A stretch of 41,269 bases of DNA, from positions 3,491-44,759 of the forward strand of contig NZ_LJGW01000271.1 of assembly GCF_001751255.1 (NCBI RefSeq), read 5' to 3'. The position numbers and the translations under genes were made by a program. Position 1 is the first letter of the stretch. Each line of letters begins with the position of its first letter. Positions 1 through 8,547 of the stretch are shown one piece after another. Source of the stretch: Streptomyces nanshensis (GTDB lineage: Bacteria > Actinomycetota > Actinomycetes > Streptomycetales > Streptomycetaceae). The notes beneath the pieces are model-generated. The model was not told the DNA's origin. It was given only the letters and a program-made list of their open reading frames with translations, and searched no databases.

Positions 1-159
1 CGAGCGCTGCGTGCCCTGCGGACCCTGCGTGTCTGCCAGGGCCTCGGCCGCGGAGACGGCCGCCGAGAGTCCCGCGATCCCGGAGCCGATGACGACGACG
101 GGTCGCCGCCGCGGCGCCGAAGTGGCCGGCGGCTGCGGCCGGTTGGCCGTTTCACTCAT
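1..159 (-). CDS. FAD-dependent oxidoreductase, N-terminal fragment (runs off the window)
   Basis: Only the first 53 codons are present; the gene continues beyond position 1. Reading from the ATG at 159, a proline-rich lead of about 19 residues is followed by PVVVIGSGIAGLSAAVSAAE, the beta-alpha-beta dinucleotide fold with a GxGxxG motif that binds the ADP part of FAD. The wording is typical of fumarate-reductase/ketosteroid-dehydrogenase-like flavoproteins, but glutathione-reductase-like or amine-oxidase-like enzymes cannot be excluded from so short a piece. It lies 47 bases downstream of the aldehyde dehydrogenase on the same strand and is probably its operon partner. No FMN-binding domain precedes the FAD fold. 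Confidence 0.72.
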   Translation of the reverse strand, partial: MSETANRPQPPATSAPRRRPVVVIGSGIAGLSAAVSAAEALADTQGPQGTQRS

Positions 160-205
160 GAGCGTCCCCTGCTCCTCGTGTTCACCGTTGAACGGACGGA
201 CGGGT

Positions 206-1729
206 TCAGGCACGGGGGTTGAAGGGGTCCTTCACGCCCTGCCCGGTGTCGACCCAGACGCTCTTCTCCTCGGTGTACTCGCGCAGCGCGTCCGCCCCGT
301 TCTCGCGTCCGAGGCCGCTCTGCTTGAACCCGCCGAAGGGCGTCGCGTAGGAGGTCTTGCGGTAGTTGTTGACCCAGACGGTGCCGGCCCGCAGCCGGGC
401 GGCCATCCGGTGGGCGCGCTGCACGTTGCCGGTCCACACGCCCGCGGCCAGGCCGAACGGGGAGTCGTTGGCGATCCGTACGGCCTCCGCCTCGTCCCGG
501 AAGGGGAGGACGGCCGCGATGGGGCCGAAGACCTCCTCCTGGGCGATGCGCATGTCGTTGGTGACGTCCGCGAAGACCGTGGGCCGGACGAACAGGCCGT
601 CGGGCAGGCCCTCGACGGTGGCGGGCGAGCCGCCGGCGGCGAGCCGGGCGCCGTCCGCGGCGGCGACGTCGATGTAGCGCAGCACCTTCTCGTACTGCGC
701 GCGCGAGGCGATGGTGCCCATCTCGCTCCGCTCGTCGTGCGGGTCGCCGACCCGCACCGCCTCGGCGCGCGCGGCGAGTTCGGCGGTGACCTCCTCGTAC
801 ACGCTCTCCTGGACGAGGATGCGGGAGCCGGCCATGCAGGTCTGCCCGCTGGCGCCGAAGATCCCGGCGACGAGTCCGTTCACGGCACTGGTGAGGTCCG
901 CGTCGTCGAAGACGATGTTCGGGGACTTGCCGCCCAGTTCGAGGGAGACACGGGTGAGCGTCGCACCCGCCTGCCGGGCGATGGCCTGCCCGGTGGCGGT
1001 CGACCCGGTGAAGGCGATCTTGTCGATGTCCGGGTGGCCCGTGAGCGCCGTACCGGAGGGGGTGCCCAGGCCCGTCACGACGTTGAACACACCGGGCGGC
1101 AACCCGCATTCGGCGGCGAGTTCGGCGAAGCGGAGTGTGGAGACCGGGGTGACCTCGGAGGGCTTCGCGACGAGCGTGTTGCCCGCGGCGAGCGCCGGGC
1201 CGAGCTTCCAGGCCAGCAGCAGCAGCGGCGAGTTCCACGGTGTGATCGCGCCGACCACGCCCAGGGGCTCGCGCACCGTGTAGTTGAGCATGTCGGTGAC
1301 GTGCAGCGGGTTGGTGGTGCCGGTCGGCAACTGGGCCAGTCCCGCGTAGTAGTTGAAGTACTCCGGCATCAGCTTGGCCTGGCCGGCCATCTCCCGCAGC
1401 AGCTTGCCGTTCTCGTCGACCTGGAGCCGTGCGAGTTCGTCGGCGTGGTCGGCGACGGCCTCGCCGAAGCGGATCAGGAAGCGTGCGCGGTCGGCGGCCC
1501 GGTAGCGGGGCCAGTCGCCGTCCTCGAAGGCGCGGCGCGCACTGGTGACGGCACGGTCGACGTCCGTCTCGGAGGCGTCGGGGACGCTGGCCCAGACGGC
1601 GCCCGTGGCGGGGTCGGTCACCTCCACACGGGCGCCGGAGTCCGGCTCGGTCTGCTTGTTGTCGATGAACAGGCCGTAGCGGCGAGGCTCGGCCGGCGAG
1701 TCCGCGCCGGCGGACGTGGCGTGAGACAT
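206..1729 (-). CDS. NAD(P)-dependent aldehyde dehydrogenase
   Basis: A full-length (507 aa) aldehyde dehydrogenase that would oxidise an aldehyde to its acid in the cytoplasm. Visible family residues are Asn166 in PWN, the general-base Glu264 in LELGGKSP, the catalytic Cys298 in GQTCMAGSR, and the EEVFGP motif near residue 400. The ATG at 1729 gives a short 20-residue lead before the conserved fold begins. It sits upstream of the truncated FAD enzyme and is divergent from the GntR regulator at 1933, so the 203-base gap between them probably carries both promoters; an FCD-type operator is present there. The aldehyde substrate cannot be read from sequence. The neighbours suggest it acts late in the catabolic route of the cluster. 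Confidence 0.93.
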   Translation of the reverse strand: MSHATSAGADSPAEPRRYGLFIDNKQTEPDSGARVEVTDPATGAVWASVPDASETDVDRAVTSARRAFEDGDWPRYRAADRARFLIRFGEAVADHADELARLQVDENGKLLREMAGQAKLMPEYFNYYAGLAQLPTGTTNPLHVTDMLNYTVREPLGVVGAITPWNSPLLLLAWKLGPALAAGNTLVAKPSEVTPVSTLRFAELAAECGLPPGVFNVVTGLGTPSGTALTGHPDIDKIAFTGSTATGQAIARQAGATLTRVSLELGGKSPNIVFDDADLTSAVNGLVAGIFGASGQTCMAGSRILVQESVYEEVTAELAARAEAVRVGDPHDERSEMGTIASRAQYEKVLRYIDVAAADGARLAAGGSPATVEGLPDGLFVRPTVFADVTNDMRIAQEEVFGPIAAVLPFRDEAEAVRIANDSPFGLAAGVWTGNVQRAHRMAARLRAGTVWVNNYRKTSYATPFGGFKQSGLGRENGADALREYTEEKSVWVDTGQGVKDPFNPRA

Positions 1730-1852
1730 GACCTGCCCTTCTGTGACGCGTGCGGCGGGCGCCTCCGCGCGCAGCCTGTGCGCTGTGCGCGCTCTGGGCG
1801 CTGCGCACCGGTGGGCTCCGCGGTGAGCGTTCCCGTCCCTGGAGAGTATGGA

Positions 1853-1863
1853 TCGTAATACAA
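1853..1863. promoter_or_regulatory. Candidate GntR/FCD operator between divergent genes
   Basis: The 11-mer TCGTAATACAA fits TnGTnnnACnA, the pattern known for FadR/FCD-subfamily operators, on both strands. It is one of the few AT-rich spots in the gap between the aldehyde dehydrogenase (start 1729) and the GntR gene (start 1933). It would let the adjacent regulator control itself and the divergent dehydrogenase operon. This is a pattern match only; binding is inferred. Confidence 0.5.
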
Positions 1864-1932
1864 TTGGTCAATGGGTCGGTTGGGTAGACGGGGTCGGATA
1901 CGCTTCCGCTCGTCCCGGCAGGAGGAGGTCAG

Positions 1933-2580
1933 GTGAAGGTCGCGCGCGTGGTGGCGCCGGTGAGGGCGCAGGTGGTCGAGGCCCTGCGGGCGGAGATCGT
2001 CAGCGGCGTTCTCGCTCCCGGACAGCGGCTCGTGGAACGGGAGTTGTGCGAGCGGCTGGACGTCGCCCGCAACACGGTGCGCGAGGCGTGCCGCCAACTC
2101 GAGGCCGAGGGCTTCCTGGAGATCCCTCCGCACAAGGGGCCCGTCGTCGCCGTCCTCACACAGGCACAGGCACGGGACGTCTACGAACTGCGCGAGGCCC
2201 TGGAGTGCTTCGCCGTCCGCCTGTTCGCGGAACGCGCCTCGGACGAGCAGGTCGCGACGCTCAAGGAGCGGCTCGGCGAACTGGCCGCGGCACACCGCTC
2301 CGAGGACACCTCGGCGATGCTCCAGGCGAAAGAGGAGTTCTACGAGGTGCTCTACGCGGGCGCGGGCAACGCCGCACTCGAATCCCAAGCGGGCCTGCTC
2401 CAGGGGCGGTTGGCGCGGCTGCGCTCGCTCTCCCTGTCCCGTCCGGGGCGTGCGGCGCAGAGCATCGCGGAGATCGAGGAGGTGGTCCGGGCGATCGAGT
2501 CCCGTGACGCCTCCCTCGCGAGCGACCTGTGGTGCGCCCATGTACGCAACGCGGCGGCCTCGGCGCTCGAATCCCCTTAG
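1933..2580 (+). CDS. GntR-family (FCD subfamily) transcriptional regulator
   Basis: A 215-aa regulator with an N-terminal winged helix-turn-helix (about residues 5-70, including RNTVREACRQLEAEGFL) and an all-helical FCD ligand-binding domain (about 75-205). The GTG at 1933 is chosen because GGAGGAGG lies a few bases upstream. In many FCD domains three histidines bind a metal. Here the FH position reads FY and the second histidine position is not histidine, and only the last (AHVRN) remains, so the ligand is probably bound without a metal. It is divergent from the aldehyde dehydrogenase and upstream of the ApbE-like gene, and is likely a local repressor responding to the pathway substrate or an intermediate. 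Confidence 0.92.
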   Translation: MKVARVVAPVRAQVVEALRAEIVSGVLAPGQRLVERELCERLDVARNTVREACRQLEAEGFLEIPPHKGPVVAVLTQAQARDVYELREALECFAVRLFAERASDEQVATLKERLGELAAAHRSEDTSAMLQAKEEFYEVLYAGAGNAALESQAGLLQGRLARLRSLSLSRPGRAAQSIAEIEEVVRAIESRDASLASDLWCAHVRNAAASALESP

Positions 2581-2731
2581 TACGTACGGCAGTTGACCGC
2601 CGGCGACGCGATGGCCGGCCCGGCGGCGGCTCGGTGGCGGCCAGGCGGCGGGCGGCCTCGCAGATGTCGTCCGGGGAGAGCCGGTTGGAAACATCGGTGA
2701 CGCGGTCTTGAAAACTCGTATCATGAATGGG

Positions 2732-2740
2732 ATGTTAAAC
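2732..2740 (-). promoter_or_regulatory. GTTTAnCAT motif, copy 1 (upstream of ApbE-like gene)
   Basis: Read on the minus strand, the site is GTTTAACAT. The same 9-mer with one variable base occurs at 10293-10301 and 14509-14517, each time in a promoter region of this cluster. Just upstream lies TATCAT (2719-2724), a plausible -10 box for the ApbE-like/flavin reductase operon, which would put this motif over the transcription start. Confidence 0.4.
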
Positions 2741-2744
2741 GCCG

Positions 2745-2780
2745 CTCTCACGCTCACCGGAACTCTCACGCTCACCGGAA
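2745..2780. repeat. Perfect 18-bp tandem duplication
   Basis: The 18-mer CTCTCACGCTCACCGGAA occurs at 2745-2762 and again, without a mismatch, at 2763-2780. It sits in the leader just before the ribosome binding site of the ApbE-like gene. It looks like a recent slippage duplication; an effect on the leader RNA is possible but not shown. Confidence 0.95.
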
Positions 2781-2795
2781 GAGGAGCTGGTGCGG

Positions 2796-3728
2796 ATGAC
2801 TCCCCCGACTCTCCGGAAGCCCGTGCTCGCGGACTCCCGGCCGCCCCGGACGGCACCCCGCGACGACAGCCGCGGCGTGGCCCGGCACAGTTGCACCGTC
2901 TTCGGCTGCGAGGTCGCCTTCGCGTGCACCGGCCGTCCCCACGTCCCGTTCCACGCCGTGGAGGAGCGCCTCCGCGAACTGGACCGCCGCTTCTCCCGCT
3001 TCACCGCGGACAGCGAACTCTCGCGGCTCAACGCGAGCGGCGGACGCTGGTGCACGGTCTCCGAGGAGATGCACCGCGTGCTGCGGGTCGCCCTGAACGC
3101 GGCCGTCGTCAGCGACGGCCTGGTCAACATCGCGGTGCTGCCGAGCCTGCTCGCCTCCGGCTACGTACGCTCCTGGCCGCCCGCGGCCGGTGAGGACTGG
3201 GGCGAGCGGCCCGCGCGGCAGCGCCCCGTACCGCCGCTGACGTCCGTGCTCGAACTCCGCGGCCGCGAGGCGCGGTTGCTCCCCGGGCACGCCCTGGACG
3301 CGGGTGCGCTCGCCAAGGGGCTGTGGGCGGACGACGTGGTCACCTGGCTCGGCCCCGACGCGGCGGCCTCGCTGGGCGGCGACGTCTCCTGCCGGGGACC
3401 GGGACCCACGGGGGAAGGGTGGCCGGTCGCACTGCCCGGCGGCGACGGCACCGTCGTGGTCCGGGACGGCGCGGTCGCCACGAGCGGTGTCGCGAAGCGG
3501 CGCTGGGGCGACGGGCTGCACCATCTGATCGATCCGCGGACGGGCAGACCGTCCCGCTCCGACATCACACAGGCGACGGTCATCGCCTCCACGGGGGCGT
3601 GCGCCGAGTGGGCCAGCACCGCGCTGGTGATCGGCGGCAGCGACGTCCTTCCGTGGCTCACCGGCCGCCCGGGCGTGTGCGGTTGGCGGCTGACCAGGAC
3701 GGACAGCACGGAGGAGAGCGATGACTGA
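2796..3728 (+). CDS. ApbE-like FAD:protein FMN transferase
   Basis: This 310-aa protein matches the ApbE flavin transferase family, which moves FMN from FAD onto a threonine of a partner protein. Visible hallmarks are FSRFTADSELSRLN near the N-terminus, DAGALAKGLWAD (family D.GAIAKG), SLGGDV, GVAKRRWGDGLHHLIDPRTG and TGACAEWASTALVIGG near the C-terminus. There is no signal peptide or lipobox, so it would act in the cytoplasm. The ATG at 2796 lies nine bases after GAGGAG and is preferred over the GTG at 2790, which is only three bases from it. The stop overlaps the start of the flavin reductase by eight bases. No classical FMN_bind target domain is visible in the window, so its acceptor is unknown. 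Confidence 0.87.
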   Translation: MTPPTLRKPVLADSRPPRTAPRDDSRGVARHSCTVFGCEVAFACTGRPHVPFHAVEERLRELDRRFSRFTADSELSRLNASGGRWCTVSEEMHRVLRVALNAAVVSDGLVNIAVLPSLLASGYVRSWPPAAGEDWGERPARQRPVPPLTSVLELRGREARLLPGHALDAGALAKGLWADDVVTWLGPDAAASLGGDVSCRGPGPTGEGWPVALPGGDGTVVVRDGAVATSGVAKRRWGDGLHHLIDPRTGRPSRSDITQATVIASTGACAEWASTALVIGGSDVLPWLTGRPGVCGWRLTRTDSTEESDD

Positions 3729-4386
3729 CGGCGAAGCGCTGCGCGACCGCGTCCCCGGCGGCCCCCGGATCCCCCGGGTCCCGGCACGGGACGACGACCG
3801 GGCCGTGGAACACACCCTCTTCCGGAACGCCTTCCGGCAGGTCGCCTCCCCCGTCGCCGTGCTGCTGGCCCGTACGGGAGGGGGCGGCACACGCGGCATC
3901 ACCTGTACGTCGGCGGTCTCGCTGTCGGGACGGCCGCCCATGCTGCTCGTCGCCGTCGACGACAAGACGGGGATGACCGCCACCGTCCGGGAGACCGGGC
4001 GGTTCAGCGTCAACTTCCTCGCGGCCGACCGGGCCGCCTGGGCGCACGCCTTCTCCTCGCGGGACCAGGACCTGGGCGAACTGGCGTCGGTGATCGTCCC
4101 GGGACGTACGCCGGTGCCGACCCTTGCGGCCGGGACCTCGGCCGTACTGGAATGCCGGACGGCGGACGTGCACCGTGGCGGCGACCACTGGATCCTCTGC
4201 GGGACCGTGGTGCACGCCCGGTTCCAGGCCGATGCGGAACCGCTGCTGTATCTGGGCGGGAGCTACGGGACGTTCCACTCCGCCACCGGGACGGCCGCAC
4301 CGCACGAGCCGCCCGTCCCCGCCGTAGCCGGGCCGGCCTCCCACCCCGAGACGCCCCCGGACACACAGCCACAGACGCAGCCCTAG
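3721..4386 (+). CDS. Flavin reductase (FMN-binding split-barrel family)
   Basis: A 221-aa member of the flavin-reductase-like family, which supplies reduced FMN to two-component monooxygenases. Visible are FRQVASPVAVL at the start of the barrel, TRGITCTSAVSLSGRPPMLL, FSVNFLAADRAAW and a GDH signature in GGDHWILCGTVVHAR. The core covers about residues 30-190. The remaining tail is proline- and threonine-rich and looks disordered. It overlaps the ApbE-like gene by eight bases, so the two are co-transcribed. The likely partner is the LLM monooxygenase at 11223, the only flavin-dependent monooxygenase nearby that would need an external reductase. Confidence 0.92.
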   Translation: MTDGEALRDRVPGGPRIPRVPARDDDRAVEHTLFRNAFRQVASPVAVLLARTGGGGTRGITCTSAVSLSGRPPMLLVAVDDKTGMTATVRETGRFSVNFLAADRAAWAHAFSSRDQDLGELASVIVPGRTPVPTLAAGTSAVLECRTADVHRGGDHWILCGTVVHARFQADAEPLLYLGGSYGTFHSATGTAAPHEPPVPAVAGPASHPETPPDTQPQTQP

Positions 4387-4634
4387 CGAAGCCACGAACT
4401 CAGCCGTCACACGCGGCAGTACATCGCCGCCGCACATACGCGGCCGCACACCGCACTCGTACAACGCAGCCCTCGACGCAGACGTGAGAACACAGGCGTC
4501 AGAACGCAGACGTGGACGACGTCGACGCAGTGAGCGTCCGGACATCGCGTCCCACCGAACGCCGCGGAAACCGCCGGCAGTTCACGAACCCCATCCCTTC
4601 GATCCACCTCCACCGGCTCGACGAAGGACTTCCC

Positions 4635-5687
4635 ATGAAAAGAGCTCTGTGGCGCTGCATAGCCCTTTCCGTCGCGGGCGCGCTGCTGGCCGGCTGCGGT
4701 AATTCCGCGAGCGGCTCCCTCGACAAGGAACCTGGAAAACTCACCACGGTCCGCATCGGTTCGGAGAAGGTCACGGCGGACGCCGGCATCTTCCTCGCCG
4801 ATCATCTCGGCTACTTCCGCAAGGCCGGGATCAAGGTGGAGTACACCAGGCTCAAGGACGCCCCCGCCATCACCAACGCGCTGGCGACCGGACACCTCGA
4901 AGTCGCCGGCGCCTCGCTCGCTCCCGGGGTCTTCCAGGGCGTCGACCGGAATCTGGATCTGCGCGTCGTCGGCGACAAGCAGAGCATCAGGCCCGGCGTC
5001 TCCTCCACCCGACTCGCGGTGAAATCCGAGTACAAGCGCTCCAGTCTCGACAAGACCCTGAAGGCGCTGCGCGGAAAGAAGATCGCCGTACACAGCAAGC
5101 TGTCCATCCAGGTCTACATGCTGGACAATCTGCTGCGCCGGCACGGGATGTCCCTCAAGGACTTCGACATCGTGCCCATCCTCTCCCCGGACCAGATCGG
5201 GGCGCTGCGCGGCGGCTCGGCCGACGCGGCCGTGATGCTGGAGCCCTTCTTCACACAGGGCATCGAGGCGGGGATCGTCAAGCCCGCCTCGGACCTCACC
5301 GAGGGCACACCCCGCGACGGAGAAGTCCTCACGGGTCTGATGTACGGAAAGCAGTTCCTCGAACACCGCGACACCGCCCAGGCGTTCATGACCGCCTATA
5401 TGCAGGGAGTGCGGGCGTACAACGACGCGCTCTTCCACGGCAAGAACAAGCGCAAGGTCCTTCAGGTGATCGCGAAAGAGTCGAAAATGCCTCTCAGCCT
5501 CATCGAGAAGACCCGCCCCTGTGCGCTCGATCCCGAACAGCGGCTCGACGCCGACTATCTCGACGAACTCCAGAAGTTCTATGTGAAGCAGGGGACGCTC
5601 AAGAAGACGGTCGATGTGAAGAAGCTGATCGACCCGTCGTTCGCGAAAGCCGCCGACAAGAAACTCGGCGCATACCGGGCCCCGTGA
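4635..5687 (+). CDS. ABC transporter substrate-binding lipoprotein (SsuA/NMT1 type)
   Basis: A 350-aa extracytoplasmic solute-binding protein of the aliphatic sulfonate/nitrate/THI5-NMT1 type. A short basic N-terminus and hydrophobic stretch end in the lipobox LLAGC with Cys21, so it should be lipid-anchored outside the membrane. The mature part has typical wording such as GIFLADHLGYFRKAGIKVEY, and EPFFTQGIEAG. The ATG at 4635 is chosen because GAAGGAC precedes it and it begins the signal peptide; upstream in-frame codons have no signal character. It leads the importer operon with the ATPase and permease genes downstream. The family takes up sulfonates, nitrate, taurine, pyrimidines or aromatic acids; the actual cargo cannot be told. 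Confidence 0.92.
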   Translation: MKRALWRCIALSVAGALLAGCGNSASGSLDKEPGKLTTVRIGSEKVTADAGIFLADHLGYFRKAGIKVEYTRLKDAPAITNALATGHLEVAGASLAPGVFQGVDRNLDLRVVGDKQSIRPGVSSTRLAVKSEYKRSSLDKTLKALRGKKIAVHSKLSIQVYMLDNLLRRHGMSLKDFDIVPILSPDQIGALRGGSADAAVMLEPFFTQGIEAGIVKPASDLTEGTPRDGEVLTGLMYGKQFLEHRDTAQAFMTAYMQGVRAYNDALFHGKNKRKVLQVIAKESKMPLSLIEKTRPCALDPEQRLDADYLDELQKFYVKQGTLKKTVDVKKLIDPSFAKAADKKLGAYRAP

Positions 5688-5730
5688 CGAACAGCCCAGA
5701 AGCTCACGCCCCGGCGTCAAGGAGGACGCA

Positions 5731-6648
5731 ATGGAACCACCGGATGAGACCGCCGTCCGCATTCAAGGACTGACGAAGATCTTCCTCAGCCGCAAGGGAA
5801 CCGCCGTGCAGGCGCTGGACTCCGTCGATCTCGACGTGCAGCGCGGCGAGGTGGTGGCGGTCATCGGACCCAGCGGGTGCGGAAAGAGTTCGCTGCTGCG
5901 GATTCTCGCCGGGCTGGACGACGTCTACGACGGGCGGGTCGACTGGAACGTCGACGGAAAGGCCGGCGCCGCCGGACCCGCCCCGGGCGGCGAGGCCCAC
6001 CGCGCCGGCCGGCTCACCAGCGCGACCGTCTTCCAGTCCGACTCCACGCTGCCGTGGCAGACCGTCGGGCAGAACGTCCGGCTCGGCCTGTGCCGGCTGC
6101 GGCTGGAGCGTACGGAGGCGGACGCCCGGGTCGCCGAAGTCCTCGACCTCGTCGGGCTGGCGGGGTTCACGCAGGCGTATCCGCACGAGCTGTCCGGCGG
6201 CATGCGGCAGCGGGTCGCCATCGCCCGCGCCCTGGCGACGCGTCCGCATCTGCTCCTCATGGACGAGCCGCTGGCCGCGCTGGACGCCCAGACCCGCCTG
6301 ATCATGCAGCAGGAGGTCCTCAACATCTGGCAGCAGACCCGCTCGACGGTGGTGTACGTGACGCACGACATCGAGGAGGCCGTCACCGTCGCCGACCGTG
6401 TGGTCGTGCTCTCGGCGAGGCCCGGCCGGATACGCAAGGTCCGGGACGTGCCCGCGCTCGGCCGGAGCGTCACGGACATGCGGCGCGAGAGCGTCTTCGG
6501 CGATCTCGTCGTCGACCTGTGGGAGTCCATCGCGGGAGAGGTCGGGATGTCCGCGTCGGCATCCTCGCCGGCGTCGGCGTCCGCGTCGGCGTCCGGTTCG
6601 CTCCCGGGCGGCGGCCCCGCGGCCGAGAAGGCGGAGGTGGCGCGATGA
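5731..6648 (+). CDS. ABC transporter ATP-binding protein (SsuB/TauB type)
   Basis: A 305-aa ATPase that drives the importer from the cytoplasmic face. It shows Walker A GPSGCGKSS (46-54), the Q-loop FQSDSTLPWQTV, the signature LSGGMRQRVAIARAL, Walker B LLLMDEPLAALD and the switch histidine in VYVTHDIEEAV. It is longer than usual (about 260 aa) because of a C-terminal run rich in Ser-Ala repeats (about 275-295), encoded by a GCGTCG-like repeat, that is probably a disordered tail. The last codon overlaps the permease start as ATGA, indicating translational coupling. Confidence 0.95.
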   Translation: MEPPDETAVRIQGLTKIFLSRKGTAVQALDSVDLDVQRGEVVAVIGPSGCGKSSLLRILAGLDDVYDGRVDWNVDGKAGAAGPAPGGEAHRAGRLTSATVFQSDSTLPWQTVGQNVRLGLCRLRLERTEADARVAEVLDLVGLAGFTQAYPHELSGGMRQRVAIARALATRPHLLLMDEPLAALDAQTRLIMQQEVLNIWQQTRSTVVYVTHDIEEAVTVADRVVVLSARPGRIRKVRDVPALGRSVTDMRRESVFGDLVVDLWESIAGEVGMSASASSPASASASASGSLPGGGPAAEKAEVAR

Positions 6649-7502
6649 CGACGGCACCGGTGCGCAGCGCCCCCGCGCCCACCGCGCACACCGACGTCTC
6701 CGTCCAGGTCGAGCGGCTGCGCCGCGACCGGACCCGCACCCGGCACCGGCGTCAGGCGTGGGCGGTGCTCACACCGCTGGTGCTGCTGGGCCTGTGGGAG
6801 CTGGCGACCCGGGTCGGCGTGCTCGACGAGCGGTTCTTCCCGCCGCCGACGGCGATCCTGCACGACTCGCTGAAGTTCGCGTTCGACGCGCAGATGCGGG
6901 GCGAACTCCTCGACGCTCTCGGCCAGTCGGGGATGCGTCTGGCCGTCGGCTTTCTGATCGGTGCCGTGGCCGGACTGGTCGTGGGGCTCGCCACGGGTCT
7001 GCACCCGGTGACGCGCTACGCCCTCAGCTCGGTCGTCAACGGCATCTATCCGCTGCCGAAGCTGGCGCTCTTCCCGTTGATGATCATTTTCTTCGGGGTG
7101 GGCAACGTCAGCATGATCGCGCTGATCGCGCTCGGGGTGTTCTTCATCGTGTGCATCAACACCTCGTCCGGGGTGCTCTACACCAACCCCGTGTACGGGG
7201 ACGTGGCCACCGCGTTCGAGATCCCGCGTCTCGTCCGGCTCCGCAGCATCACGGTCCCGGCCGCGATCCCGTCCATCGTCGACGGCGTACGTCTCGGCTT
7301 CGGACAGGCGCTGATCATCCTCGTCTCCACGGAGTTCGTCTCCGGGGACGGCGGCATCGGCTATCTGATCTGGAACTCCTGGCAGGTGCTCGACGTGCCC
7401 GTGATGTTCGTCGGCCTGGCGATCGTGGGCCTCACCGGCTGGCTGGTCTCCGCCGCGATCACCCGTCTGGGCAACCGTCTCGCCCCGTGGCACGCGGAGT
7501 GA
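6645..7502 (+). CDS. ABC transporter permease (SsuC/TauC type)
   Basis: A 285-aa inner-membrane permease. After a hydrophilic, arginine-rich lead of about 40 residues come roughly six hydrophobic segments, starting at TPLVLLGLWELATRVGVL. The loop facing the ATPase carries an EAA-type motif (AFEIPRLVRLRSITVPAAIP). The motif PTAILHDSLKFAF near the N-terminus and the phrase STEFVSGDGGIGYLIWNSW are typical of the SsuC/NitT/TauT family. The ATG at 6645 overlaps the TGA of the ATPase gene. With the lipoprotein and ATPase it forms a complete importer. A 133-base gap follows before the hydrolase gene, with no obvious terminator. Confidence 0.95.
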   Translation: MTTAPVRSAPAPTAHTDVSVQVERLRRDRTRTRHRRQAWAVLTPLVLLGLWELATRVGVLDERFFPPPTAILHDSLKFAFDAQMRGELLDALGQSGMRLAVGFLIGAVAGLVVGLATGLHPVTRYALSSVVNGIYPLPKLALFPLMIIFFGVGNVSMIALIALGVFFIVCINTSSGVLYTNPVYGDVATAFEIPRLVRLRSITVPAAIPSIVDGVRLGFGQALIILVSTEFVSGDGGIGYLIWNSWQVLDVPVMFVGLAIVGLTGWLVSAAITRLGNRLAPWHAE

Positions 7503-7584
7503 ACGGCCCGTCCACGGCACCGAGTCGGGACGTTCCCTGCCCGTACCCGCCGCCGGCGGTCCCGCACCGCGTCCGGCTCGCCAC

Positions 7585-7626
7585 CCGTACAAGCCGCACA
7601 AGCCGTACTCGTACAAGCCGTACAAG
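7585..7626. repeat. Imperfect 9-bp direct repeats (CCGTACAAG)
   Basis: CCGTACAAG occurs at 7585-7593 and 7618-7626, with a one-mismatch copy at 7594-7602 and a partial copy at 7610-7617. The array lies between the permease gene and the ribosome binding site (AAGGAAGG) of the hydrolase gene. Its role is unknown. Confidence 0.7.
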
Positions 7627-7635
7627 GAAGGAACG

Positions 7636-8547
7636 ATGACGTCACCTCAGTCGCTCACCGTGGACGCCCACGGCTACGTCACGCACTACTGGGAACTGGC
7701 CCCGGACGCCCCGGAGTCCACGGTGGTCCTCGTCCACGACGGTTCCTTCGGCTCCGACGCCTGGACCACCTGGGCCGGAGTGATTCCGCGCCTCGCCGAG
7801 CGGTACCGCGTCCTCGCCCCCGATCTGCTCGGCTTCGGCGGCACCGACAAGGTCGTCTATCTGGACCGCTCGCCCTACGCCTACCGCACCGCTCATCTCG
7901 CCGCCTTCTGCGCAGCGGTGGGCGTGGCGGCACCGGATGGGGCGCACTTCGTGGGCCATTCCTTCGGCGGCTCGCTGGTCCTGCGGGCGCTCGCATCGAC
8001 GCCGAGCGCCCTGCCCGCGCGCAGCGGTGTGAGCATCTCGGGCAGCGGCGGACCGTGGCGCACCCGGCAGGCCCTCGAAGACCTCGGCCGGTTCGACGGC
8101 ACCGAAGAGGACGTACGGCGGCTGCTGTCGCTGATGATGGACGAGGACCGCCCGGGCTTCGACGAGAACGCACGGGCCCGCTACGCCAACACCCGCAAGC
8201 CGGGCCATGTTGAGGCCATTCTGGCCGGACGGCTGAAGCACCCGGCGCCGCCCGAACCGGCCGCCCCGGCAGCGGCGTCCGCCTCGTCCGCGAAGCCGGC
8301 CGAGGCGCCGTGGCCGGAGCCGCTGCGCGACTGCCCCGTACCGCTGCTGATCGTCGGCGGCGACCGGGACACCCTGCTCGAACCGGGCTGGACGGAGCAC
8401 TTCGAGGGGCTCTCCCCCACGGTCTCCGTACGCCGCCTCGGCGACGCCCGGCACGCGCCCAACGTCGAACAGCCCGAGGCCACCGCCGAGTTGCTCGGTG
8501 CGTTCCTCTCCGAGGCGGACCGGGCCGGCGCTCCCGCCGTCCCATGA
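7636..8547 (+). CDS. Alpha/beta-hydrolase-fold enzyme
   Basis: A 303-aa hydrolase with an intact catalytic set: oxyanion loop VHDGSFG (about 34-40), nucleophile Ser109 in GHSFGGS, an acid in VGGDRDTLLEP and the histidine in DARHAPN. The arrangement fits C-C bond hydrolases, lactone or ester hydrolases and haloalkane-dehalogenase relatives; the substrate cannot be told. A cap-region insert rich in Ala and Pro lies around residues 195-225. It has a strong AAGGAAGG ribosome binding site and overlaps the next gene as ATGA. Being downstream of the importer, it probably acts on the imported compound or on a lactone or diketone formed by the monooxygenase. Confidence 0.92.
   Translation: MTSPQSLTVDAHGYVTHYWELAPDAPESTVVLVHDGSFGSDAWTTWAGVIPRLAERYRVLAPDLLGFGGTDKVVYLDRSPYAYRTAHLAAFCAAVGVAAPDGAHFVGHSFGGSLVLRALASTPSALPARSGVSISGSGGPWRTRQALEDLGRFDGTEEDVRRLLSLMMDEDRPGFDENARARYANTRKPGHVEAILAGRLKHPAPPEPAAPAAASASSAKPAEAPWPEPLRDCPVPLLIVGGDRDTLLEPGWTEHFEGLSPTVSVRRLGDARHAPNVEQPEATAELLGAFLSEADRAGAPAVP

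Noticed and set aside
11..1858. A 615-codon plus-strand open frame
   Set aside because: It is antisense to the aldehyde dehydrogenase, whose catalytic motifs are complete, and has no domain-like sequence or ribosome binding site.
6540..6600. GCGTCG-rich repeat considered as a separate repeat element or CRISPR-like array
   Set aside because: It is simply the coding sequence of the Ser-Ala tail of the ABC ATPase; there are no regular spacers.
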